DNA of 64,000 nucleotides from Pratylenchus scribneri (GCA_030063045.1 JAQSEB010000181.1:496001-560000); one strand, 5' to 3'; positions 1-14,390 are shown, numbered from the stretch's first letter. Notes: generated from the letters alone by a model not told the origin. Program-made: numbers and translations.

Positions 1-3000
1 ATGCAACCAGCATATCATGTTAAATTATTATTCATATCATGTGAATATCATGTGAAATTATAGAGCATATCATACCTATGCAACCAGCATATCATGTTAA
101 ATTATTATTCATATCATGTGAATATCATGTGAAATTATAGAGTATATCATACCTATGCAACCAGCATATCATGTTAAATTATTATTCATATCATGTGAAT
201 ATCATGTGAAATTATAGAGCATATCATACTTATGCAACCAGCATATCATGTTAAATTATTATTCATATCATGTGAAATTATAGAGCATATCATACCTATG
301 CAACCAGCATATCATGTTAAATTATTATTCATATCATGTGAATATCATGTGAAATTATAGAGTATATCATACCTATGCAACCAGCATATCATGTTAAATT
401 ATTATTCATATCATGTGAATATCATGTGAAATTATAGAGTATATCATACCTATGCAACCAGCATATCATGTTAAATTATTATTCACATCATGTGAATATC
501 ATGTGAAATTATAGAGTATATCATACCTATGCAACCAGCATATCATGTTAAATTATTATTCATATCATGTGAATATCATGTGAAATTATAGAGTATATCA
601 TACCTATGCAACCAGCATATCATGTTAAATTATTATTCATATCATGTGAATATCATGTGAAATTATAGAGCATATCATACCTATGCAACCAGCATATCAT
701 GTTAAATTATTATTCATATCATGTGAATATCATGTGAAATTATAGAGTATATCATACCTATGCAACCAGCATATCATGTTAAATTATTATTCATATCATG
801 TGAATATCATGTGAAATTATAGAGTATATCATACCTATGCAACCAGCATATCATGTTAAATTATTATTCATATCATGTGAATATCATGTGAAATTATAGA
901 GCATATCATACTTATGCAACCAGCATATCATGTTAAATTATTATTCATATCATGTGAAATTATAGAGCATATCATACCTATGCAACCAGCATATCATGTT
1001 AAATTATTATTCATATCATGTGAATATCATGTGAAATTATAGAGTATATCATACCTATGCAACCAGCATATCATGTTAAATTATTATTCATATCATGTGA
1101 ATATCATGTGAAATTATAGAGCATATCATACCTATGCAACCAGCATATCATGTTAAATTATTATTCATATCATGTGAATATCATGTGAAATTATAGAGTA
1201 TATCATACCTATGCAACCAGCATATCATGTGAAATTATTATTCACATCATGTGAATATCATGTGAAATTATAGAGTATATCATACCTATGCAACCAGCAT
1301 ATCATGTTAAATTATTATTCATATCATGTGAAATTATAGAGTATATCATACCTATGCAACCAGCATATCATGTTAAATTATTATTCATATCATGTGAATA
1401 TCATGTGAAATTATAGAGCATATCATACTTATGCAACCAGCATATCATACCTATGCAACCAGCATATCATGTTAAATTATTATTCATATCATGTGAATAT
1501 CATGTGAAATTATAGAGTATATCATACCTATGCAACCAGCATATCGTGTGAAATTATTATTCACATCATGTGAATATCATGTGAAATTATAGAGTATATC
1601 ATACCTATGCAACCAGCATATCGTGTGAAATTATTATTCACATCATGTGAATATCATGTGAAATTATAGAGTATATCATACCTATGCAACCAGCATATCA
1701 TGTTAAATTATTATTCATATCATGTGAATATCATGTGAAATTATAGAGTATATCATACCTATGCAACCAGCATATCATGTTAAATTATTGTTCAATCATG
1801 TGAAATTATAGAGCATATCATACCTATGCAACCAGCATATCATGTTAAATTATTATTCATATCATGTGAATATCATGTGAAATTATAGAGTATATCATAC
1901 CTATGCAACCAGCAAATCATGTTAAATTATTATTCATATCATGTGAATATCATGTGAAATTATAGAGTATATCATACCTATGCAACCAGCATATCATGTT
2001 AAATTATTATTCATATCATGTGAATATCATGTGAAATTATAGAGTATATCATACCTATGCAACCAGCATATCATGTTAAATTATTATTCATATCATGTGA
2101 ATATCATGTGAAATTATAGAGTATATCATACCTATGCAACCAGCATATCATGTTAAATTATTATTCATATCATGTGAATATCATGTGAAATTATAGAGTA
2201 TATCATACCTATGCAACCAGCATATCATGTTAAATTATTATTCATATCATGTGAAATTATAGAGCATATCATACCTATGCAACCAGCATATCATGTTAAA
2301 TTATTATTCATATCATGTGAATATCATGTGAAATTATAGAGTATATCATACCTATGCAACCAGCATATCATGTTAAATTATTATTCATATCATGTGAATA
2401 TCATGTGAAATTATAGAGTATATCATACCTATGGAACCAGCATATCATGTTAAATTATTATTCATATCATGTGAATATCATGTGAAATTATAGAGTATAT
2501 CATACCTATGCAACCAGCATATCATGTTAAATTATTATTCATATCATGTGAATATCATGTGAAATTATAGAGCATATCATACTTATGCAACCAGCATATC
2601 ATGTTAAATTATTATTCATATCATGTGAAATTATAGAGCATATCATACCTATGCAACCAGCATATCATGTTAAATTATTATTCATATCATGTGAATATCA
2701 TGTGAAATTATAGAGTATATCATACCTATGCAACCAGCATATCGTGTGAAATTATTATTCACATCATGTGAATATCATGTGAAATTATAGAGTATATCAT
2801 ACCTATGCAACCAGCATATCATGTTAAATTATTATTCATATCATGTGAATATCATGTGAAATTATAGAGTATATCATACCTATGCAACCAGCATATCATG
2901 TTAAATTATTATTCATATCATGTGAATATCATGTGAAATTATAGAGTATATCATACCTATGCAACCAGCATATCATGTTAAATTATTATTCATATCATGT

Positions 3001-3590
3001 GAATATCATGTGAAATTATAGAGTATATCATACCTATGCAACCAGCATATCATGTTAAATTATTATTCATATCATGTGAATATCATGTGAAATTATAGAG
3101 CATATCATACCTATGCAACCAGCATATCATGTTAAATTATTATTCATATCATGTGAATATCATGTGAAATTATAGAGTATATCATACCTATGCAACCAGC
3201 ATATCGTGTGAAATTATTATTCACATCATGTGAATATCATGTGAAATTATAGAGTATATCATACCTATGCAACCAGCATATCATGTTAAATTATTATTCA
3301 TATCATGTGAAATTATAGAGCATATCATACCTATGCAACCAGCATATCATGTTAAATTATTATTCATATCATGTGAATATCATGTGAAATTATAGAGTAT
3401 ATCATACCTATGCAACCAGCATATCGTGTGAAATTATTATTCACATCATGTGAATATCATGTGAAATTATAGAGTATATCATACCTATGCAACCAGCATA
3501 TCATGTTAAATTATTATTCATATCATGTGAAGTTATAGAGTATATCATACCTATGCAACCAGCATATCATGTTAAATTATTATTCATCAT
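1..3590. repeat. 77-bp tandem satellite array
   Basis: About 47 head-to-tail copies of a 77-bp unit starting ATGCAACCAGCATATCATG. Copies are nearly identical. Variants recur: GAGCATAT or GAGTATAT, CATACCT or CATACTT, ATCATGTTAAA or ATCGTGTGAAA, and a short form lacking about 11 bp (one ATATCATGTGA step). The mix of variants in repeating order suggests higher-order amplification. The array runs off the left edge and decays at its right end into ATTATTCATCATTATTCATTAG. The first gene exon downstream begins mid-codon after a splice acceptor, so the array probably lies inside an intron. Confidence 0.97.
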
Positions 3591-3797
3591 TATTCATTAG
3601 TTTTATAGGTCTAAGTAAAAAATCATTGAATTGTTAAGATTTCGGCATTATTTTTTTTTGAATTTTGTTTTAAAACCCTAGGATGTGCAAGTCTCAAAAT
3701 CCAAAAATCCCTAGAAAAGCTCAAATTTGATTTAATGTGAAAAATGTAAAACGGTCTTTTTTTTGAATTTTGTTTTAAAAATTAGAAACATTTTCAG

Positions 3798-6700
3798 TTC
3801 CACACCAACATTCTCCACCACAACTCGACCATCAAACCATTCAACAAAAGACAATGACGCATTGTGCGGATGAAGTGCTCCAATTTATGGGTCAACAATT
3901 GTTGGCCTTGCGTCCTCCACAACTTTTCCTCCTCTCCCGTCAAATTGCTTTCGGCCTTCAAATTCTGTTACGTACAAATGCGGCAAATGTGCACAGCACC
4001 GAGCATTGGGCAATGTTCTTCACATTGTTGGAGGCGGTTGGTGCTGCGGCCTATCAGCAGGATGATGACATCGAATTCATTGAGGTAGGTGTTCAAAAGA
4101 ATACATAATTTTGGCACCTCTTAAATCTGTTTTTGGCATTTTACCCCTAACTTATTATTTAACTAGACATTGGTCAAAGAGGGAAATTAATAAACTATTT
4201 GAAAACCTAAATTATCCTCTAAAACTTGCATTGTTATTTTATTAAAAAATTAAATACATTTTCTTGAAAAAACTATTTTTTCTTTTAAAAATTCTTGTTT
4301 ATTACATCGTACATCCACCCCATAGATTAGATTATTGCTATGCTGGTAACCAAAAACTAATTAGTTAAGAAGGTACAGGCGGCTTAATACCAAAAATGGC
4401 AATTATTTACCTGAACCAAAATTTTAATTTTATCAAATTTTTTATTCCTTAATTAATTTCATCAAGTATGATATTATTATGGATAGGAGCCTCAATTTTG
4501 TCACAATGCAATTTATGCCAATTTTTGATAAGCCCAAAACCAATAGCCAACATTTACCATTTGGAATAGGTCACACATTTGGCAAATGTTGGAATTGCCT
4601 TTACCAAAGTGGCCAAATATGACACTGACAATAAAATGGTCAAATTCTTGTTTAACTGGCAAAATTACGCGAGAAAAACAAATTTTTGGGGTCATATAAT
4701 TTGGTCATAAAAGATTGTGAGGCTTAGGTTTAGGCCAGATTTTAATATGGAATGGATATAATTTCATAAAAACACTGATTTTTCTACATAAAATTTTGGG
4801 TAAATTCAATAATTTTATGGATAATTAATTATCATATAAATTTTGTAAATTTAGTCTAAACAATGGATCCTTCACCCGGGCGCATCCATCACCAGCAGCA
4901 GAAAATCAGCGCAACAATCACGCCATCAAACAGTTCAAAGTGAGCCCGAGGACATTGTTGCCTCCTCACCAATGTTGCCCCAGGCCATCGATGAACGCGG
5001 CTATTGCTCGGATGATCCCTCTTCAATGTTGCTGGGAAGCCCCGAGGAAGGCGGTGAGTAAAAAATTTAAAAAAATTGGGATATTTTTTGGCTGATCCTA
5101 CACATTTCGACTTAAGGGAATTTTAAATAGGCCTTTGCATTTTGTAAGCTGCTTCTTCTAACTAATAAGATTTAAAGTGCCTATATAACTCTGCGAGTAG
5201 TTGGAATATTCAAATTCGTTTATACGATAGTAAACATTGCTATTTGTTAACTTTAAAAATTTGACTCTTAAGGCAACTGTTTATTGGGCAACCTAAAAAT
5301 TAAATTATCTTTTTTTAAGACAATTATATTTTGCATAGTAATAGTATTATGTTTTTGGAAGGGTAAAGGTATTTTGTAGAATTCAAGAGTATTTTCCCGT
5401 GAGACATGAAACTTGTTACAGGAGCATGTTCATGTGAGAAAATTCTCATGGAAAACTTTTTCTCACAGGCACCTTTCTCATGAACAGAACAGTTTCTATA
5501 AGAATGTCCCTGTGAGAAAAGTAAGAATATTTTATTTTTATTTGCCTGTTTTATGGAGAGCAGTTATAGCTCTGCAAAATTCTGAATTTTTCTTGAAGAA
5601 TTAATTCTGCTACGTAAAAAATGGCAAAAAATGGACGGGAGACAATTTGGGTTCCCAAAGCATTTTAATGCCTACTTCAATTTTTCGTGCAGAATTAATT
5701 CTGCTTCCTAAAAAATGGGCTAAAATGGACGGGAGACAATTTGGTTTCCCAAAGAATTTTAAGGCATAGTTCAATTTTTCGTGCAGAATTAATTCTGCTT
5801 CCTAAAAAATGGGCTAAAATGGACGGGAGACAATTTGGTTTCCCAAAGCATTTTAAGGCATAGTTCAATTTTTCGTGCAGAATTAATTCTGCTACGTAAA
5901 AAAATGGACAAAAAAGGCAGTCAGTTAATAAAAAAATGCAAAAATACTCGATAAAGTCTCCTTATTTTTGTTGAAGAAAGTCGAGGAGTGAAAAACAGTG
6001 GACCAACAGCAAAACGCAAACCGGACAATCCCCTTTTGGTGGCCGCTATGGAACATCGCGAACAACAACAGCAGGAACATTTGCGCTTGTTGAACAAAGC
6101 GGACAGTGGCGAATGGATCCATGTGGTGCCAACAACAACGCCAACGATGATGATGACAACTGTTGCACAGCAGCCGCCACACCACAATTTGCTGCAGAAT
6201 ATACAGGAGGAGACGACGGGCACAAATATTACTTTACCAAATACAGGTAAGATCCACTTCAATATCCTTATTCCTTATACAGAAAATACTTAGAGAAAAT
6301 TTTTTGAAATTTTTTAAACACCCTCCCCCAAAATTAGACATAATATTCTAACCCTAAATAGTGTTTTTTCTGTATTATAATCAAATCATAATAAAAAATA
6401 TCGCGAAAAAATTTTTAAATCTGCACCCAAATAATACGAAGGGACCTAGGATTTTGAATATAGGCATTGTCCACGTGTTTTGCTTTTTCATGATTCCCAT
6501 AAATAAGTAAAACACATAGACCAAAAAAACCTTAAATAAGTGAAATACGTAGACCAAGAAAAAGAAAATCCATAAATAAGTAAAACACCTGGACAAAGAA
6601 ATCATCAAAAAATAATAAAAACACCAAATTTACACAAATTTTAATTTATTCTAGCTTCTCCAATTCAACCATTGCTGGCAGAAAATGTTGCCTCTGAACC

Positions 6701-9700
6701 ACCGCAGGCCGCCACCGATTCAACATTGAACATTGCCGCTGGCCAATCTCCTCCGAGTATTCCACAAATTGAACCTGTTGAACATCATTCACCTCCTCCA
6801 CCGAATTCTCCACAACCTCAAATTACGGCAACAATTTCCTCGTCGTCTCCGCCGCCAATTCCCAACAGTCAAATTCCACCACAGCAACAGGGGTAAGTAA
6901 GACCCAAGGGCATTCTCGGGGTCAAGTCAAGTGGCAGAATGGGAAAATGCCTACAATTCTGTTGCTGAATTCAAAAAATTTTTCTTTATTAAAAAATTTA
7001 TTTTTTTTTGCTTTTTTAGATATTTTTTTAATTAATTTTTAATTAAATACATAAAAACTACCTAAAATGTTGCTAATCCATAGTAAAGTTAAATGATTTT
7101 TCGGGCAGAATTCCATCAATTTTTGAACAAATTTAATTAAAATTAATATTATTAAATATCCAGAAGTAAGAAGTTTACTTTTTAATTTAATAAAAAGATA
7201 ATTAAATTAATATTTCTTGATGATAAACGGTGAAATTTTGGGCAGAGGGTACAGGGTAGGTACAAACCGTCCGGGGTCATTTCCACAATATGTAAAGGGC
7301 GGTACAAATAAGGGCACTTCCACAATGGTACAAATATAGGCGTTTTCGATTATAATAAATCAGAAATCGGTTATAGACCCTACAAGCCTTATACCATTTT
7401 GTAGATCTCATCGAGACGCATATGATTTGGTCAAAATTAAATGATATATGATATTAAACTATTTTTCAAATTTTTGGTTTTAAACTCTTTGATGTTGACC
7501 TTAACCATGAAAAGTTATAGATGCGTCTCGATGAGATCTACAAAATGGTATAAGGTTTGTAGGGTCTATAATCGGTTTCTGATTTATTATAATCGAAACG
7601 CCTATATTTGTACTATTGTGGAAATGACATAGCACCGGCACAAACATCTCTAAAGGTAGCCCCCAGACCAATAGTAATAGTATTTGTAAATGTTTGCCCG
7701 AAATTTAACACATTTTGGCAAAAAATATTATAGGAATTAAACCCTGAATTATTGCACAGATTTTTCCAATGTTTAAAATATACAAAAATTCCAGACAACC
7801 AGCAGCCTCACCCGCACCTTTACCTGCCCCTCCTCCACCGCATCCACGGGCCGGTGTGTTCAAACGGGGAACAATTGTGTTGGCACCGAATTTGTCTCGC
7901 CATGACCCGGCCGCATTCCTCAAAGTGGTCGAAACATTGACATTTTTGGCGCGTGATGCGGCACACATTACACCGGCCAATTTTGCGCAATTCACACATT
8001 GTTTACGAATGATGGTTGAGGCAAGCATGGATGGCGGAAAGTGAGTTTATTTTACAAAAGGGAAACACCTATTTTATTTGTCGAAAAATATTAAAAATTT
8101 CAAAAAGATTATAGCGGTTCTTCAATGGTTTATGATTTTATGATTTCCATATGCCTTTTGCCTTATATCCATCCCATCGAAAGATCTCATCAAGACGCAT
8201 TATTTGATTATATTTAGGCTTGGGTTTAACCAATTTTAACATAGTTTTGAACCAATAAATCAAAATTGGTTTAAACCGTTTAATACCACTTTAATTTGAG
8301 CAAACCCTAACAAATTATAAACCATTCGAATCGTCTTGATGAGTTCTGTCCAATGGTGCATGCCTTGTGAATATAGGACAAAACCTTAAACCATTATAAT
8401 TAGTTTGAATTGGGTACCTTTTTTCGATAAATTAAATACATACTATCCTTTTAAAAGGGGGTGACTGAATATTTTTTAGCATTTTCACTTCTTTTCAGAT
8501 GTGCACCAGTTCAACTTCCAAGGTAAAAATTATTAAAACTTAAAAATTGTAATATGCAAAATTATTTTTGTATAAATATTGGTTATTTTGATGAGTAGTT
8601 TTTTTTTTTATTTTACGCCCTTTACTTTTTCACAAATTTTGGTCATCAAATTTCAAATTTTTTCAAAATGTTTCCCTAAGACCTAAGATAATATTGTCAG
8701 CTAAGCATGACTTTGATCTTATTTTTCATTGCATATTTGGCCATTTTGGTAAGGAGGCAATGCCAACATTTACCAAATATGTGAACTATTCCCCAATGGT
8801 AAATGTTGGCATTGGGCTTACCAAAAATTTAAAATTCAAAATTACCTTTAAAATTCAATCTTTTCTATCAAAAACAGCATTTCGCATCCACCGCAAAAAT
8901 TGTCGCCGCCCCATTCACCCCAAAGCCAAATGGTTGCCTCCAAGGAATTCCCAATTCCACATGAAAATGAAAAATCACAGCCAAAGGCAAAACAGCAAAC
9001 GACGGCGACTGATTTAACCGTGCCAACAAAAGAAGAAACCGCAATCAGTGAGCAAGAACGGCTGGCAAATTGTTATATGGATGCATCACTTCAGGTGAAA
9101 TAAAAAAATGAATTAAAAGGAAATTAATTAATTAATTTTATACTCCTTCATTGAAAATCCCACACTTTATAAGGCAGTAGGAGCTAATTTTTTTTATCCG
9201 TTCGACCTGGGCATATGTCCATCGGTCACCTACCAATTTTTTATCATAAAATTTTCGGTTAGGCTCATTGGCAACTCGTTCAATTAAATAGGTTTCCGGT
9301 TTAAATTAAATAGCAAAAGTTTTTAAATCAAAATAAATTTGAAATTTTACCCTTTTACAATGAAAGATAGAATATTTTCACACTCTTGAGGTATATTTAC
9401 CATTGGAAAAATAATATGATTGAATATGCCCTGGTATTAATTATTTTGATCGGAATTAAATCATGTTTATTGGGCTTAACATTTGAATAAGATGTAAATC
9501 TATATTCTTCAATATATAATTTTAATGCAGAAAATGGCGAATCTAATGATTTATTGATTAGTCAAATTGATAAAATTACAAAAAAAAATAGAATAAATTT
9601 TCGGTAATAATTTAACAATTTGGCCAATTTAATTCACTATTTTCTGCTTTTTAAATGACTTATTAAATTTTAGTCAAATTTGCCAAAATTATGGCCTTCC

Positions 9701-12700
9701 AAAAACGTATAGAGTCTACAGTTTCCATTATTACATCAATATTTTTTATTATTTTAGTTGTTGAACATTTGTGCCCAAATGCATTCTCTGTCGGCGAATA
9801 TTTACCGGGATTGGGCCGATGCCGGGGGCATCAATGTCAATGAAGATGGAAAAATTGGGGCAAAAAGCGGTGGCCCAAATGGATGCACCACGGAATTATG
9901 GTCAAATTATTGGCGGCCATTGCTCCAATCAATTGCACGGATGGCCTGCGATTGTCGACGCCGAATTCGAGCATCAGCGCTGGAGGCACTCGGGGTAAAT
10001 TTGTTCGGAAAAAATACAACAAAAGCATGTGAATTGATTTCGGATTTTTACGAGATTAAAATCAACCAAATTTTTTGGGTTTAATTGGAAAATTCAATTT
10101 TTAAAACATTTTTTTAGTTTTATCTTTTTTTTTAATTGAAATTAAAGAAAAATACTTTGAATTAATTTGGAAATTTTAGGTCGAAAAAATAATTATTTTT
10201 ACGTACCTTAAAAAGCCGAATTTTTTGGATTTAATGAAAACAATTTTTAAAATATATTTATATTTTTACCTTTTTTATTGATTTGTTCAGATATCGATTT
10301 TAAAAGTTTTTCAATATCCAAAATTTAAAAACCTCATTTCTATTAATTTTTATAAATTTGTATTGTAGAAATTTATTTGAATTAATCAATTAATTGTATT
10401 TTCAAAATTAACAAAATATGTTTTTCATAGGAAATTTTATAATTTTATTACAATTTTATGCTGAAAATTTTCCAACATAATTTTGTAAATTAAAAAAATA
10501 CATTAAAAAATGAAAATGTTAAAATTCAAATCAAAATAAAAAATAAATGCCTTCATTAAAATTTCCAATTTTAGGCCGCATTTCGTGTGCCAGCTCTCGG
10601 TGAATTGATGCAACCAATGGATTGGGAGGATTGTTTTGCCGAAGTCCTCTTCCCATTGTTGACCAGACTCCTTTTCAGGTGGTACTAATTCATTAATTAT
10701 TATTAATATTATTACTGAAATTTCATGATTTGATAAATTTAGACATACCTGAAATTTACTAGGTTATCTTTCTCCTTTTTTGGGATTGCCAAAAAAATGA
10801 GCTCAAAAATTACATTTGCGAGTCCACAAATCAGATTAAGGACCAAAAATCAGATTCAGGGGTTATTAAAAATCAAATTCGAGAGTCAAAAAAATTCGAT
10901 TTTCGGATAATTGATTTAAAATTGATTGATATTAATTAAAATTGCATTTTTATAATGTACTTTTATGGTTATCCGGATGCAGATTTTTCCTTCAAAATTA
11001 CTATAATACCCCCAAAAATGGTCAACCAAAAGAATAAGAATTTCAAAAAGTTTTCGAATCAGGTCCGGGAAAATCCTTTATAGAGAGAGTTTAAAATCCC
11101 ACAGAAAATTTTTCCCCCATTAAAAAATAAAAAAGTCAGAACAGTTAAACCGACCCAATAGCTTAAATGGTTATGCTGTTTTATTCACATTGGATGGGTA
11201 AAGTTCGATTCCCACCTGGGTCCAGTGGATTTTTAGATGAATGCTCTATGAAGAAAATTATACCGGCTATCCCGAATATAGTATTGCTAATGTGGACTAA
11301 TTTCTGAGGCATTTGTCTGAGAGCATTTCAAAAAAAAACTTTTTTATCTAATCAACAATGAATATTCCAAAAAGGAGAAAAGGTTTTTTGCCGAAAGATC
11401 GGGTTTTTTTGCGGAAAGTACCGTTTTTTGGTATAACCTTTTATTGCATATCCTAGAAGAATAAAGCATATATACATTTTATAGATCTCGTCAAGATGCA
11501 TCTTTAATATATAATTTTTCATGTTTTTTTTTCAAAATTCAAGATATTAAACCGTTAAACCCTATTTTGGTTTTTGGTTTATAACTTTTTTGATTTTTAT
11601 TTAAACCCAGACAATATATTGACCAATCGTTGCGTCTTGAAGAGCTCTATCGAATAGTATAAGTTTAATAGGGTTTAAATTCAACAAAATTTATTAAGCT
11701 ATTGACAAAAGAATTCGATTTTTCGACAAAAACCGCATTCTTACAAAAAAAAGGCTTTAATCATTTGGTAATTGGAAAGTGATACAGTTTCTCTCGATAT
11801 GGTAGTCTTTAAATTATTCTTCCTAGCAATTAATTAATACTAATTAAATCTACATAATCCCAAAAAAATTATCGAAAATATAATAGAAATTATTACAAAA
11901 AATCAGACAAAAATCGAACATTTAAATGAAAATCAAAACAATTCTGGAATATAAGGACATTTGTTGGCAACCTTGATAAATTAGATAATAAATTCTGGTG
12001 GCCTTATTATATGGAGAAAAATTCTAAAAATTTAAAAATTATTCCAATTTTCCTCTTGGGCAATCGTAAATTCAAATGGAATTTTTTTCCCAATTAATTT
12101 TTGTTTTTCATATCCACCATTTTCCATCATTTTTGCAGATTTAATGGAGAAAAAATTAAAAAAAAAACTATCCTCAAAAATTATTCAAATTTATCCATGG
12201 GCCAAGTCTAAATAATTTAAACCAGAATTTTTTCCACATTCTAAAATTATTTTAAATTATTTCCATCATTTCTCCACATTAATTAACCATAATTTCAGTA
12301 ATCCACCCATCTCCCCGATGGACCCAATTGGAATGGAGGAAGCACGAATTCGGGCAATCCAATTGAGTTGCAAAATTCTGCTCGGCCATTTGACTCGAAT
12401 CAGCCAGCTGGACACTTTTGCCGACCTTTTGCGCCGTCTTTTCAGCCAAATGGATCAATTTTTGGGCGAAAGTGCGGCCTGCAGCGATTTGTTGGCTGAA
12501 GTGATTCAGGAGTCGCTGAAAAATAGTAAATTTTTTTATTTATTTTAAAAACGGAGGACGGGGAATATTTTTGCTTTTAACGATTAATTTATAATTTGGT
12601 TCAAAAATTTAGTTCTTATTAATTTTTATTTTAATTCAGAAATCCATTTTTCTTTGGGCTAAATTAAAAATCCTAAAAGCTAAATTATTTATATTAAAAT

Positions 12701-13508
12701 TGGGATTTTCAGCATTTTAAAGAATTAATTTTACATTTGGTTAAAAAATTTAATTTTTATTTAAATCAAAAAAGGCATTTTACTGAGGCCATTTTAATAA
12801 TAAATTTTATATTTATTTTTACAAATGATGAGATATTTAGGCAAAATAATTATTGATTACTGGGGCTCGGATAGTTAAATTAATAAATACCAATTTTTTT
12901 TCGGAAGAACATTGAAATATGCATGCATGAAAAAGCATTTCCCACTTATTAGTTTGTAGTTTTTACTAATTTTATATTTTACCATTTTGAACTATTTTAG
13001 CCTTTTTCGGCAAAATATCAAGAAAATAATACTAAAATTAGTCAAAATTACTTGAGACCGGCAAAATACCTTCGGCTGGATTTCCGGGCTGGATTTTTTC
13101 AAAATTTTTGCGGGACGGATCCGGTAACGGATAATCCAGCAAAATCCAGATCCCGCAAAATCCAGCAAAATCCGGTACTGGATGAATTGATCGAAAAATG
13201 ATCTTTTTTTTAACATTCCAAGACACTAATTTCTAAAATTAATCGTCTTTTTTCCAACTGAAAATTTTGGTCAATTAGGAAAGAAAAGGGGTCTTTGGAA
13301 TTAAAAAATGTAGGGAAAAATTTTCAAACCCATTTGAATTCCAAATTTTTTAAAAATTTTAATTTCCTTCCATTCTATTTCAGCTGTTCTCGTCTGCGAA
13401 AGTTTTGGCATTTTCCAAGGACCATTGGCCGGATTGCATGGTGAAATGGCCGATCGGCTGGCGAAATTGGCCCAAAAGCATGGAGCCGGACTGAAAATGT
13501 CACTTTGA
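3798..13508 (+). CDS. gbf-1: GBF1-type Arf guanine-nucleotide exchange factor, 3' part (11 exons)
   Basis: Large ArfGEF of the GBF1/Gea family, which activates Arf1 at the early Golgi for COPI coat assembly. Exons: 3798-4084, 4855-5053, 5977-6246, 6655-6892, 7795-8040, 8499-8522, 8878-9094, 9758-9994, 10575-10678, 12299-12525, 13384-13508. Phases close perfectly and give about 724 codons ending in TGA. Recognisable GBF1 C-terminal (HDS) features are LLRTNAANVHSTEHWAMFFT and ERGYCSDD in the first two exons, FLARDAAHITPANFAQ before 8040, and WEDCFAEVLFPLLTRLL at 10575-10678. The exon 3 acceptor could also be at 5986. The first exon starts with two bases completing a split codon, so the ATG at 3854 is internal. 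The DCB, HUS and Sec7 domains must lie left of the window. Introns are loaded with inverted-repeat elements. Identification is from memory of the family. Confidence 0.85.
4490..4700. mobile_element. Short inverted-repeat element, TTTACCATTGGG family (copy 1)
   Basis: Intronic, about 200 bp. Shares ordered blocks with 8625-8835 (inverted), 19675-19875 and, more weakly, 33815-33960: ATGCCAATTTTTG, CAACATTTACCAT, TTTGGCAAATGTTGG and AGTGGCCAAATATG. The central blocks AACATTTACCA and TGGCAAATGTTGG are mutual inverted repeats, so the transcript would fold. Non-autonomous DNA element by inference; ends not precisely set. Confidence 0.6.
5595..5895. repeat. 94-bp tandem repeat in a gbf-1 intron
   Basis: Just over three copies of a 94-bp unit, with starts at about 5601, 5695, 5789 and 5883. 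Each contains GAATTAATTCTGC (itself palindromic, GAATTAATTC), ATGGACGGGAGACAATTTGG and TTCCCAAAG. It lies in the intron 5054-5976, close to the acceptor. Confidence 0.9.
7310..7632. mobile_element. Foldback element, GTAGATCTCATCGAG family (copy 1)
   Basis: Two arms of about 110 bp face each other with few mismatches. The left arm runs from CCACAATGGTACAAATATAG through CAGAAATCGGTTATAGACCC to GTAGATCTCATCGAGACGCAT. The right arm is its reverse complement, ending near CTATATTTGTACTATTGTGG. A spacer of about 90 bp separates them. It sits in the gbf-1 intron 6893-7794. Degenerate relatives lie at 8105-8410, 11445-11690 and 25405-25640. Confidence 0.85.
8105..8410. mobile_element. Foldback element, GTAGATCTCATCGAG family (degenerate copy 2)
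   Basis: Left arm includes GGTTTATGATTTTATG and GATCTCATCAAGACGCAT. Right arm includes CGTCTTGATGAGTTCTGTC and AAACCTTAAACCATTATAA. Arms are diverged but correspond to the core of the 7310-7632 element. It fills the gbf-1 intron 8041-8498. Confidence 0.6.
8625..8835. mobile_element. Short inverted-repeat element, TTTACCATTGGG family (copy 2, inverted)
   Basis: Contains TTTGGCCATTTTGGTAAGG, TGCCAACATTTACCAAATAT and CCCCAATGGTAAATGTTGGC, the reverse complement of blocks in the copy at 19675-19875. It lies in the gbf-1 intron 8523-8877. Confidence 0.6.
11152..11224 (+). other. tRNA-like sequence (pseudo-tRNA or SINE head) in an intron
   Basis: Exactly tRNA-sized (73 nt). A-box-like TAGCTTAAATGG and B-box-like AGTTCGATTCC are present at proper spacing. 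The terminal GACCCAA and CTGGGTC pair at six of seven positions like an acceptor stem. The D, anticodon and T stems pair poorly, so I doubt a functional tRNA. A tRNA-derived SINE or decayed tRNA is more likely. It lies in the gbf-1 intron 10679-12298. Confidence 0.45.
11445..11690. mobile_element. Foldback element, GTAGATCTCATCGAG family (degenerate copy 3)
   Basis: Left part has TTTATAGATCTCGTCAAGATG; right part has TTGCGTCTTGAAGAGCTCTATC and ATAGTATAAGTTTAATAGGG. These are diverged facing arms matching the cores at 7310-7632. Intronic. Confidence 0.5.
13050..13185. mobile_element. CCGGC-rich short TIR element (copy 1)
   Basis: Contains TTGAGACCGGCAAAATACC, GGACGGATCCGGTAACGG and repeated AATCCAGCAAAATCC, a layout like the cleaner copies at 26400-26560 and 30736-30876. 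Its right terminus is degraded and I see no clean target duplication. It lies in the last intron of gbf-1. Confidence 0.6.
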
Positions 13509-14390
13509 TGTGTTGAATTCGAAAATGGAAGAACAAATTTATTAAAATTAAATTCACTATTTAAATTCGAAGAAATGTGAACATTATTATTTAATGGATT
13601 TTTTTTTGTAATGTGATAAAATAATATACTAATTAAATGGCACAATTCCTTAATTAAAATTTGTTTTGTATGAACGACGAACACGCTTTTTCATTAAAGC
13701 AGTGCAAGTTTTTGCAATCGATTTTGCCCATCCCTGATTTTTGCTACACAGATGTGTGATAGGTTGATTCAACGCAACTTGATCGATTTAATTTCTCAAA
13801 TTTCAATTTGTGACTAGTATGAGATTGTCTAATAAGCATTTTAGAAATATTTTTCTGAAAAATATTAGTTTTTCCAAAAATTGATATAAACATTCTTATT
13901 GAAATTATTGTCCCCCGTGCCGATCGAAAGCACCAATTTCCCCCATTCGCATTCAATTCCTCTTTATCTGTGCTGTCCATCTCATTGCCATTCAATTTTT
14001 TATTTCCATTCAACATCAAAAATTGTGTCCATAAACTTTGGTCTCTACTCTATGGCCATCGGTCGATAATTCTCCATAAACGCAGCAAATTGGCCTCTCT
14101 GCTGTAAATATATCGGTTGTGGTGAACGTGTCGATTTATTCACTTTTGCGAAAGCAATCTAATTTGCATTCGAAGGACTTACTTTTATGTTAACCCAACT
14201 TTTTAATCTTTGCTCCGAAAATGATATTTTTGATGCAAAATAAAATTGAAAAATTGTCTTCCCAAAAATTTTATTCCCAAATTTAATGGGCGCCTTTCTG
14301 TATTAATCAAAGAAAATATTACTCAAAATATTTCAATTTTAATAATTTAAATTCCCTTTTTATTGCTTTTGCATCCAAATTTGGGTACTT

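Noticed and set aside
1..3590. CRISPR-like array
   Set aside because: Units are contiguous without unique spacers and the context is eukaryotic.
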